Shown here in pieces: positions 10,369-18,853 of a stretch of 58,938 bases of DNA. The translations under genes and the position numbers were made by a program. The stretch spans positions 1 through 58,938 of the forward strand of contig WAKA01000122.1 in NCBI GenBank assembly GCA_015523565.1, given 5' to 3'. Source of the stretch: Candidatus Heimdallarchaeota archaeon (GTDB lineage Archaea; Asgardarchaeota; Heimdallarchaeia; Heimdallarchaeales; Kariarchaeaceae). The first letter of the stretch is position 1; each line of letters opens with the position of its first letter. The notes beneath the pieces are model-generated. The model was not told the DNA's origin, searched no databases, and saw only the letters and a program-made list of their open reading frames with translations.

Positions 10369-10755
10369 ATGTCATCTCAAACATTGAACCTAAGAGAAGA
10401 CCTGAAAACAATCATGGCAGAATACAAAAAATTGAATCCAAGACTCAGAAGGTTAGACGTTGCAATATTAGGGTTGACAGGATTATTCATCGTTAATTTT
10501 CTGATTGTCACCATCGCAAAAGAAGTGGATGCATTCACTATTTTGGCAACTCCCGCAAACATGGCCCTTATGGCATTTCCATTAGCCATGGCAGGATTAC
10601 TTATGTTTGTGAGAATTGATGTCACAAGAACCTTCAAAAAAGGAGTGAAACAGGAAGACAAGGACGCCATCATGAAGAAAAGCCTTCTTGATCTGCAGAT
10701 AGGTGCAGGAATCATTGCATTATTGCTTCTTGTAGCAGTTTTTTTCCCTTATTAG
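10369..10755 (+). CDS. Two-TM membrane protein of unknown function
   Basis: 128-aa ORF with two hydrophobic segments, following the ferredoxin membrane gene in the same orientation. Confidence 0.6.
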   Translation: MSSQTLNLREDLKTIMAEYKKLNPRLRRLDVAILGLTGLFIVNFLIVTIAKEVDAFTILATPANMALMAFPLAMAGLLMFVRIDVTRTFKKGVKQEDKDAIMKKSLLDLQIGAGIIALLLLVAVFFPY

Positions 10756-10839
10756 AATTCAATCAGCATTTGCGACAAAACAAAATAATCTAAAAAATTG
10801 AACAATAAAAATATGATACAATAATTCTATTAAGATAAA

Positions 10840-11157
10840 TTAGAGTTTTCTGAAAATTTCGTATCTCTTTGCTCTTGGACGGTTCAAAACAGCAACTTTT
10901 CCGCATGTAGGACAAGTGATCCTTAAATCAATCTTTTTACTTGTTTTCGAAGCCATTTTTGTTTGGGTAACTGGTTTCTTGGAGTACCTACCCAAGTTAC
11001 CATGACCCCTTCTTCTATGCTTTTGTCGTCTGTGGCTCCAGTTGAGACCACCAGATCTCCTACCACCTTTTTCTTGTTTTACTTTTCCTTCAACATGGGT
11101 CTGGCATTTTCTGCAATATACTTTAATTTTATCTGGAATTCTAGCCATATTCATCAC
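10840..11157 (-). CDS. rpl44e: Large subunit ribosomal protein eL42 (L44e)
   Basis: Zn-ribbon VYCRKCQTHVEGKV...; GRYSKKPVTQTKMASKTSKKIDLRITCPTCGKVAVLNRPRAKRYEI signature of L44e. Confidence 0.95.
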   Translation of the reverse strand: MMNMARIPDKIKVYCRKCQTHVEGKVKQEKGGRRSGGLNWSHRRQKHRRRGHGNLGRYSKKPVTQTKMASKTSKKIDLRITCPTCGKVAVLNRPRAKRYEIFRKL

Positions 11158-11288
11158 TTGTTACGTACAAGGTTCCTTCCGATTCCAGTTAATTAAAATT
11201 ATCGATAACAAACTCCCAATATTCTTCTTGATTGAATTTTTTGTCAATGATGTGTCAATTTTCATTCTACATACATTTTTATCATTGA

Positions 11289-12212
11289 TTGAGTAAGTAT
11301 TTTTGCATGAAACCAAAATTTCCTTTTGACATGACAAAAAACGAAACACCCAAAATCAATAAAAAGAAAATGGAAAAAGCCTACAAGGTTTCTTCTAAAT
11401 TAGTCAGAGATAGGCTTATCCAAGAAGACGAAATGAATGCAGAACGTTTGAAAAAAATTTCAGAGAGTGACATTATTGTCATCAAAGGCACATACGACCA
11501 TATCCATCTAGTTTTACAAAGCTCAGGGATTCCCTTCACTGAAATCACGGAAGACCAATTGTTAAATGTAGAATTAAATCCAAAACAAACAATTTTTGTC
11601 AATTGCGCCTCAAACAATAAACCAGAAGTTGCAAGAAAGCTGTCTACATTTGTCAGAGATGGGGGATTGTTGATCACAACAGATTGGGCATTAAAATATA
11701 TTTTAGAAGTGGGATTTCCAGGATATGTAAAATATAACATGAGAGCAACAGCAGATGAAGTGGTCAGAATTGAGGTACTTGATCGTGAAAATCCCATCAT
11801 GAAAGGTTTTTTAGATGAGGAAAAGGATGCAGAACCCATGTGGTGGCTTGAAGGAAGCTCCTATCCAATTGAAATAATTAACAAGGAAAAAGTGAAGGTC
11901 TTAGTTCGTTCAAAGGAACTAGGTGAAAAATATGGGGCAGATCCAGTTATCATTCATTTTGAATATGGAAATGGAAATGTCTACCACATGATAAGCCATT
12001 TTTATCTGCAAAGAACCGAAACAAGAAGTGAAAAACAAAAGAGCAGTGCAAAAGAATATGCAATGAAAAAGAATGCATCTTTAGAAACAATCAGTGAGTT
12101 TGAGGAATTGGAAGATTTAGATTATGGCACTGTTCAAAGCGCCACCACATCCTCAGAATTCATTAACCGGATGATTATTGAACAGCAAAAGAAATATGAA
12201 AAAGAAAAATGA
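11289..12212 (+). CDS. Conserved protein with glutamine-amidotransferase-like/ThuA-like fold
   Basis: KQTIFVNCASNNKPEVARKLSTFVRDGGLLITTDWALKYI...GYGNVYHMISHFY-type layout; recognised by pattern only. Confidence 0.5.
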   Translation: MSKYFCMKPKFPFDMTKNETPKINKKKMEKAYKVSSKLVRDRLIQEDEMNAERLKKISESDIIVIKGTYDHIHLVLQSSGIPFTEITEDQLLNVELNPKQTIFVNCASNNKPEVARKLSTFVRDGGLLITTDWALKYILEVGFPGYVKYNMRATADEVVRIEVLDRENPIMKGFLDEEKDAEPMWWLEGSSYPIEIINKEKVKVLVRSKELGEKYGADPVIIHFEYGNGNVYHMISHFYLQRTETRSEKQKSSAKEYAMKKNASLETISEFEELEDLDYGTVQSATTSSEFINRMIIEQQKKYEKEK

Positions 12213-12337
12213 AATAATTGGAAAGATGATTTTCGAACAGCATATCTCATTTTCGGACAAAAAATTAATAAAGGATAAAGTGCTATGTTAACATGACTAC
12301 CACACCATGGCTACAATAGCAAGCGGAGGTGAAAGCC

Positions 12338-12697
12338 ATGCTGGCAAGAACATTGGAGGAACTCTTCAAGCCATTCAAAACCCTTGCTGATTTTGATTGG
12401 GAGGAGCCATGGACTGACCAACCATTCAGCAATGTCTATTATGACCATGACTCCAATACTTGGACTGTCGAGGTAGAACTCCCTGGAATGACCAAGGATG
12501 ATGTGACCATCAAGGTTGTTGACGGCAACTTGGTCATCAATGCCAAAAATGAGGAGCTTGGTAAAGAATTCAATGCCCAATACTACCTCGGCAGGGAAAT
12601 CGACCAAGATTCCATGGAGGCGAAAATGGAGAATGGATTGTTAATCATCACAGCAAAGATCCACTCTCCAGAAGAGAAAATAATTAAGATTAATTGA
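12338..12697 (+). CDS. Hsp20/alpha-crystallin small heat shock protein
   Basis: GGAGGTGA SD then ATG; WTVEVELPGMTKDDVTIKVVDGNLVINAKNE...MENGLLIITAKI. Confidence 0.9.
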   Translation: MLARTLEELFKPFKTLADFDWEEPWTDQPFSNVYYDHDSNTWTVEVELPGMTKDDVTIKVVDGNLVINAKNEELGKEFNAQYYLGREIDQDSMEAKMENGLLIITAKIHSPEEKIIKIN

Positions 12698-12711
12698 AGG
12701 AGGGATGAAAA

Positions 12712-13074
12712 ATGGCCGAAACACAACTTGCAAAAAGGGAAACCCAAGAGATTACAACAACAGAAGAGAAAAAGGTTGATACCAGAACCCCACCCCTTAG
12801 GATTCCTCGCGTTACAGTAACCCGCAATGAAAAAACAGAAGTATATACAATTGTTGCGGAGATGCCAGGAATTGGAAAGGATGATGTTGAAATCAAGTTA
12901 AAGGACAATGAACTTACCATCAAAGGACTTAACGATCATAGGTTCTTCAAGAGAACTTTCACCTTCAGGTATCCCATCAGACCTGAGGATGTAGATGCAA
13001 ACATGGTTAATGGAATCCTTACATTGACTGTCAAGCCATATGAGGGTGAAAGTCATATCATTAAAGTGAAATAA
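12712..13074 (+). CDS. Hsp20/alpha-crystallin small heat shock protein (second tandem copy)
   Basis: VYTIVAEMPGIGKDDVEIKLKDNELTIKGL...MVNGILTLTVKPYEGESHIIKVK. Confidence 0.9.
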   Translation: MAETQLAKRETQEITTTEEKKVDTRTPPLRIPRVTVTRNEKTEVYTIVAEMPGIGKDDVEIKLKDNELTIKGLNDHRFFKRTFTFRYPIRPEDVDANMVNGILTLTVKPYEGESHIIKVK

Positions 13075-13187
13075 GCCTACAACTTTCTTCATTCATGATT
13101 GATTATCATTAAATTTTATCCTTGAATTTTATCAAGATTTTAATTTATCCAATAATTATTTTTATAGATAATCTCATTTGAAAAAAC

Positions 13188-14885
13188 ATGAGTGAAGAAA
13201 AAATTCCAATGCCTTGGTTAAAGACCTTGGAAGGTGTCAGGAAGACCCATCTTGAATACAGGTTGGTACCTCCATTCACATTTGTTAAAGAACGAGCCAC
13301 AAATGAACCAAATGATATTTCGATCATCCCTTACAAAGGGAAACCAATCAGCTATGCAGAATTGCTTGAAGACATTAAACGCATGCATGTGGCTCTTAAA
13401 GACCTAGGAGTTTCAAAGGGAGACAGAATTGCAATCATGCTTCCCAATATCCCACAATATATTATTGCCCATTATGCAATATTGTCTCTTGGAGGAATTG
13501 TTGTCCAAACGAACCCTCTTTATACAGAAAGAGAGCTTAACCATCAAATGAATGATTCAGGAGCCAAGATCATGATCACCTTTTCCCAACTCCAAGACAA
13601 GGCAAAGAAAGTGATGGAAACAACTCCCATTGAAAAAGTGATCATAACAAATCTTGGAGATTATATGAAATCAATAGTGGTATTCCTTGGGAAACTTTTG
13701 AAAAAACTTGACGATCCAAAGTTCAAGCCTTACCAGAATCATTATCTTTGGAAGGATTTGATGTCAAAAGCTGATCCGAATGATTTCAAGGAAGAAGAGG
13801 TTAACTTGGATGATGTTGCAATCCTTCAATATACTGGAGGAACAACAGGTCTTTCCAAAGGAGCCATGCTAACCCATAAGAATGTCTCTGTAAACGCACA
13901 ACAGTCAAGGGAGATTTTCAACACAGTGAAGGACAAGGAGGGGAGCCTTTTGACAGTTTTACCCATGTTTCATAGCTTTGGGCTGACGGCTTGCATGAAT
14001 ATGTCATTCCAATTGGGAGTGCCAGTCGTTTTAATGCCTAAATTCAATGCATCCGAAGCTTTGAAATTAATTGAGAAACACAAGATTACATTTTTCCCAG
14101 CAGTACCCGCCATGTTGGTGGCTCTTTTGAATGATCCAGTGATAAAGGACGTTGATCTTTCCTCATTAACTGCGGTCATTTCAGGAGGAGCACCATTGCC
14201 GATCGAGGTTGCAAAACAATTTAGCCAAGTAACAGATGCAGATTTGGTTGAAGGATATGGATTGTCAGAAACCTCACCTGTTGCATTTGCAAATCCAGTA
14301 GGATCTAAAAAGATCCGACCTAAAATCGGAAGCATTGGATTGCCTGCCCCTGACACATTGGCAAAAATCGTTGATACTGAAGATTATAATAAGACCTTAC
14401 CTATTGGCGAAGTAGGGGAAATTTGCCTAAAGGGACCACAAGTTATGAAAGGATATTGGAACAGACCTGAAGAGACAGAGAAAACCCTGATAGACGGGTG
14501 GTTGAGGACAGGAGACATTGCAAAAATCGATGAAGAGGGGTTTGCATATATTGTGGATAGGAAGAAGGACCTAATAATTGTTTCGGGCTATAATGTTGTT
14601 CCTCGAGAAGTAGAGGAAGTCCTTTATGAATTTCCAAAAATTAAAGAAGCAGCAGTCGCAGGATTAAGCCATCCAAAGAAAGGAGAAATGGTTGCTGCAT
14701 GGGTGGTGCTTAAGGAGGGAGAGACAGCTACAGAGGAAGAGATATTCAATTATTTAAAAGAAAATCTGGCACCATATAAGCTTCCCAAAAAGATATTTTT
14801 CAAAGATGACCTGCCAAAATCAATGATTGGCAAGGTATTAAGAAGGAAGCTTAAAGAAGAATATGAGAAATCCCTAGAAAAATGA
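13188..14885 (+). CDS. AMP-forming acyl-CoA synthetase (long-chain fatty acid-CoA ligase family)
   Basis: YTGGTTGLSKGAMLTHKN, GYGLSETSP, GWLRTGDIAKIDEEGFAYIVDRKKDLIIVSGYNV, K near C-terminus (SMIGKVLRRKL). Confidence 0.93.
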   Translation: MSEEKIPMPWLKTLEGVRKTHLEYRLVPPFTFVKERATNEPNDISIIPYKGKPISYAELLEDIKRMHVALKDLGVSKGDRIAIMLPNIPQYIIAHYAILSLGGIVVQTNPLYTERELNHQMNDSGAKIMITFSQLQDKAKKVMETTPIEKVIITNLGDYMKSIVVFLGKLLKKLDDPKFKPYQNHYLWKDLMSKADPNDFKEEEVNLDDVAILQYTGGTTGLSKGAMLTHKNVSVNAQQSREIFNTVKDKEGSLLTVLPMFHSFGLTACMNMSFQLGVPVVLMPKFNASEALKLIEKHKITFFPAVPAMLVALLNDPVIKDVDLSSLTAVISGGAPLPIEVAKQFSQVTDADLVEGYGLSETSPVAFANPVGSKKIRPKIGSIGLPAPDTLAKIVDTEDYNKTLPIGEVGEICLKGPQVMKGYWNRPEETEKTLIDGWLRTGDIAKIDEEGFAYIVDRKKDLIIVSGYNVVPREVEEVLYEFPKIKEAAVAGLSHPKKGEMVAAWVVLKEGETATEEEIFNYLKENLAPYKLPKKIFFKDDLPKSMIGKVLRRKLKEEYEKSLEK

Positions 14886-14938
14886 TATTATTGTTTAACA
14901 GAACTTAAATATATTAGTAATGATAGCTTATAGGAATA

Positions 14939-16366
14939 ATGAATTCCGGAATCATTTCGGATGCATGGCTTGATAAATTCCTCAAAGAGTTTGACAATAT
15001 AATACTCAAGGGTAAATTTAAAGAGGCAAAGCAACTGATTGATGAATTCAAGAACAAGGGAAAGGATAATGACAAACTTTATCACCTCTCTTTGCTATTG
15101 GAAAGTTATTGGCATATTAGAAAAGGGAATTATAAAAACGGTTTAAGCACATTGGATATGTTTCAAGAGGCACTGCCAGAAGAGGAAATCGCAGACAGAA
15201 TTACATTAAGGCTTTTTGCATTGTTTTGGGATTTCAGTGGACTGATTGCAATCAGGGGTAGCAATTGCAAAGATGCAAGAGAAAGTATTGAGAAAGGGAT
15301 ATCATTATTGGAAAGCAATGAGATCCAATGTCCTGAATTAGGAACGCTTTACAATGATTTTGCAAATCATTTTATATGTATAGGGAATTTGAACGAAGCA
15401 AAGAAATTTTTGCTAAAAGCCATTGAAGTTTATCAGAAATTTGGCGTGAAATTGAGAATGGGGCATGCATATGCCAATCTTAGCACGGTTCATCTCCAAT
15501 TGTACAATTTTGATAAGGCAGAAGAGTTTGCCTTGAAATCAGAGAAGCTATTCAAAGAAACCAAGGCTTTTCAAGACCTTTCTTATGCCTATAGGAACTT
15601 AGGGAAAATATATGCATATAGAAATAAGTCAAGAAACGCCCTTAAATATCATACAAAATCATTAAAATTAAGAAAAAGATTTGGAACTGCTGGTGAGAAA
15701 ATTGAAAGTCTCTATTATTTGCTGTATACAATATTGATTTTTGATTTAAAAGAGGAAAAGAAGAAAGAAGCATATTGGAAAGAGTTTCAAGAATTGGTAA
15801 AGAACAATGAAAATACCAAAAGCAAGGCACTACTTCATCTTTTGCAAGGGTTATTTTTAAAGAAATCAAATGAATTGCAAAAAATGTTTTCATCTGCAGA
15901 ATATTTCAAGAAAGTCCTTGAATTGCCTTATCAAAGTCTGGAATTTGTGTATACATCTTTAACAAATCTCATTGAATTGGATTTGCTGGAACTAAAAGCG
16001 ATGCCTTACAGAAAAGATATTCTTAAAGAGTTACAAGGGTATTTCCAGCAATTGGAAAAATTAAGTAAAGAAAAGGAAAACAAGGAGCTTAACTTGATAC
16101 AAGCCATTATGCAAAGTAGGTTTTTGATGATGCAGAAAAAATATAATGAAGCATTGAATATCCTTGAAAAGGCAAAACGGCAACTAAATACAGAAGATGG
16201 GGGATTAATAAGCAAAAGGCTTCAAGATGAGTTTGACAAGCTTTTTGACAAGATCCAAAACTGGGAGGAAGGTGTTTCCAAATCTCAAGAGATGCTTAAC
16301 AGGTTAGCAAATGAGGAACTGATTAACTACATTAGAATTGCAGCAAATGTGACTAAATCGATCTAA
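14939..16366 (+). CDS. TPR-repeat protein
   Basis: Repeated helix-turn-helix units such as GHAYANLSTVHLQLYNFDKAEEFALKSEKLFKE..AYRNLGKIYAYRNKSRNALKYHTKSLKLRK. Confidence 0.85.
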   Translation: MNSGIISDAWLDKFLKEFDNIILKGKFKEAKQLIDEFKNKGKDNDKLYHLSLLLESYWHIRKGNYKNGLSTLDMFQEALPEEEIADRITLRLFALFWDFSGLIAIRGSNCKDARESIEKGISLLESNEIQCPELGTLYNDFANHFICIGNLNEAKKFLLKAIEVYQKFGVKLRMGHAYANLSTVHLQLYNFDKAEEFALKSEKLFKETKAFQDLSYAYRNLGKIYAYRNKSRNALKYHTKSLKLRKRFGTAGEKIESLYYLLYTILIFDLKEEKKKEAYWKEFQELVKNNENTKSKALLHLLQGLFLKKSNELQKMFSSAEYFKKVLELPYQSLEFVYTSLTNLIELDLLELKAMPYRKDILKELQGYFQQLEKLSKEKENKELNLIQAIMQSRFLMMQKKYNEALNILEKAKRQLNTEDGGLISKRLQDEFDKLFDKIQNWEEGVSKSQEMLNRLANEELINYIRIAANVTKSI

Positions 16367-16418
16367 TTCAGTAGTCAGGAACTTCAATTCTTATTAAGGC
16401 AAAGAAAAGGAGTAATTG

Positions 16419-17255
16419 ATGAAACCTTATGATCGCCTTATTGGTTTATTGGGGATAAATGCATTATATTTTGTTTTAACTGATTCAGCATCACTAAGTG
16501 GAATTAAATTAGTCCCATTCAATTATTGGTTAGTGTTTATGCTTGCAATGGCATTTGCAATGGTAATTGGGGAGTTACAAAATAACGACAGTGGTAATTT
16601 AATATTTAGATTTGCAATTGTTCTTTCATTTTTTGCAGGGGTAATTATGGTATTCTTTCCTTCGGGAGTAACTCTTTCCATACCATTGTTATTTTTGCTT
16701 GTTATTGCACATCTATCGGGGATCGAGGGCTTCCTTTCAAAAAACAGAAAGGATAACAATTGGATACTTTACACATTGTTTTTGATTTCATTTTCACTAT
16801 TGACAGTATCTGGTCTGTTTGAGTTGCCAACGATATTGTTGCTGATATTTTTTATTGTAGGAGAAGTTTCATTCATAACTGGACTAGGATGGCTGATTTT
16901 CAAATACAGAAGTGAAAGAAATCTTTTGGTTTCCCTTGTGGCTGTCACCATTTTTTCAATAGTTATAGCTTCAGTTGCCACAAAATCTGACGTAATGTTT
17001 TTGGTGATTAATTTGGTTATTACAAGGGTTATTGGATCAATTTCCATGGAAGGGATCATTGGAGGAACTTTACTTTTCTTTCTTTTATTTACACAATTCA
17101 CACTCACATTTACTCTTTTCTTATGGAAAAAGAGATGGAATTTACTTGCATTGGGTTTAACAGGTCTTTCATTCACCTATCCGCCAACATTATTGCTTAG
17201 GAATTATCTGTTTCTTTTGATAACTGCCGAAAAACAGGAAGTTTTTGACCATTGA
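16419..17255 (+). CDS. Polytopic membrane protein, unknown function
   Basis: 279-aa ORF with multiple hydrophobic helices throughout. Confidence 0.65.
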   Translation: MKPYDRLIGLLGINALYFVLTDSASLSGIKLVPFNYWLVFMLAMAFAMVIGELQNNDSGNLIFRFAIVLSFFAGVIMVFFPSGVTLSIPLLFLLVIAHLSGIEGFLSKNRKDNNWILYTLFLISFSLLTVSGLFELPTILLLIFFIVGEVSFITGLGWLIFKYRSERNLLVSLVAVTIFSIVIASVATKSDVMFLVINLVITRVIGSISMEGIIGGTLLFFLLFTQFTLTFTLFLWKKRWNLLALGLTGLSFTYPPTLLLRNYLFLLITAEKQEVFDH

Positions 17256-17631
17256 CTTCTTCAAATTCCATGACGACGGAAGACCCAATTTCAGGGGGGT
17301 TTTCATCGATATACCTTGCGAGTATTGGTTTACCAAGATCATGCATGTCCACCATTACAAGAAAATATGGATTTTCAAATCCCTCAGGTGGAACTTCAAC
17401 AAAAGAAAAACTTTCAATTGTCCCACTTTTTCCCAAATCCACCCATGAGATTTCTGTTCCAAAACATTGTGGACACAAAATCCTTGGAGGAAAGTGAAGG
17501 GAACCACATTTTTCGCACTTAGTTGTTCTAAATGACTCTTCATTCAGCCCATCCCAAAATGGTTTAATTTTCTCTGCTTTTTCAATGAAATAGGGGAATT
17601 CTTTAAGTGTGCCCATACATTCACCTCTCAT
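17197..17631 (-). CDS. DUF35 OB-fold/Zn-ribbon acyl-CoA-associated protein (thiolase partner)
   Basis: TKCEKCGSLHFPPRILCPQCFG Zn ribbon + OB fold; overlaps the start region with the end of the thiolase gene; start may be internal (MGTLKEF). Confidence 0.88.
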   Translation of the reverse strand: MRGECMGTLKEFPYFIEKAEKIKPFWDGLNEESFRTTKCEKCGSLHFPPRILCPQCFGTEISWVDLGKSGTIESFSFVEVPPEGFENPYFLVMVDMHDLGKPILARYIDENPPEIGSSVVMEFEEVNGQKLPVFRQLSKETDNS

Positions 17632-18796
17632 TACTCAAGATATGAACAACATGGTGAGTTGCAAAACCTGCAAGATTATGGGTAAGTCCGATTCTTGCAT
17701 CATCAACCTGTCTTTTGCCAGCCTTCCCTCTAAGTTGGGTAGTGATTTCCACAATTTGTGCAATACCTGTTGCACCAATTGGATGACCTTTTGCTTTTAA
17801 TCCACCAGAGGTATTGACAGGAAGACTTCCGTCAAGTCTGGATTCCCCATCCTCGATAAATTTACCGCCATTACCCTTTTTAGTGAAACCAAGATCCTCA
17901 TATTCGATTATTTCCGCAATAGTGAAGCAATCATGTGTTTCTGCCACATCTATATCTTTTGGTTCAACATTTGCCATTTTGTAAGCATCTTTGGCGGCTC
18001 TTTTTAGGGCATGCCATTCAGTAATTGAAGGCATGTTGGATATGCCTAACGATGGTTCTATTGATTGACCAGCGCCTTTTATCCAAATTGGTTGATCAGT
18101 GTACTTTTTTGCCAAGTCTCCACGGGTCAAAACAACAGCTGCGCCACCATCAGTTATAGGAGAGCAATCAAAAAGATTTAAGGGATCCGCAACCATCCTT
18201 GCATTCATTGCCTTCTCTAAACTGATTTCCCCCATTGAGTGGAACTGGGCCTTTTCATTTTTTGCGGCGTTACTATGGTTTTTGACGGCAACCATGGAAA
18301 GTTGTTCTCTTGTGGTTCCATATTCTTTCATATGTTTCCTTGCGGCAAGCGCAAATCCAGAATAAGCGGTGATGCCATTTATGGATTCATATTCAACATC
18401 AGGAACAATACAAAGCCCCTTATTTGCTTGTCGTGGATTATGAGTCATTTTTTCAAGTCCAACAACGACAGCAGTGTCTATCATTCCAGATTTGATTGCA
18501 GCCCATGCATTTCTGATAGCTGTGGAACCAGAACTGCATGCCATTTCAATTCTAGATACAATTTTTGGAGTTACTCCAAGTTCCTGTGCAGCGAGGTTTC
18601 CAACATGTGCTTGATCAACAGTAAGTTCAGGCATTGAAGCAGAAACATAAAGTCCTTCCACATCCTCAGGATGGATTTCATCCATTGTGAGAAACGCTTC
18701 GGAAGCAGCTTCCGCCAATAATTCACGATAGGTGACATCATGTCTTTTTCCGAATTTGGTCACACCCGCACCAACAATTGCAATATCGGATGTCAT
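17621..18796 (-). CDS. Thiolase family (acetyl-CoA C-acetyltransferase/SCP2-type, archaeal)
   Basis: MACSSGSTAIRNAW nucleophile region, ETHDCFTIAEIIEYEDLG, GGLKAKGHPIGATG. Confidence 0.92.
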   Translation of the reverse strand: MTSDIAIVGAGVTKFGKRHDVTYRELLAEAASEAFLTMDEIHPEDVEGLYVSASMPELTVDQAHVGNLAAQELGVTPKIVSRIEMACSSGSTAIRNAWAAIKSGMIDTAVVVGLEKMTHNPRQANKGLCIVPDVEYESINGITAYSGFALAARKHMKEYGTTREQLSMVAVKNHSNAAKNEKAQFHSMGEISLEKAMNARMVADPLNLFDCSPITDGGAAVVLTRGDLAKKYTDQPIWIKGAGQSIEPSLGISNMPSITEWHALKRAAKDAYKMANVEPKDIDVAETHDCFTIAEIIEYEDLGFTKKGNGGKFIEDGESRLDGSLPVNTSGGLKAKGHPIGATGIAQIVEITTQLRGKAGKRQVDDARIGLTHNLAGFATHHVVHILSNER

Positions 18797-18853
18797 TATT
18801 GAATTTTTAATATCAAGAAATTAAAATGGTTGGTTTCAAAATTTAAATTTTGA

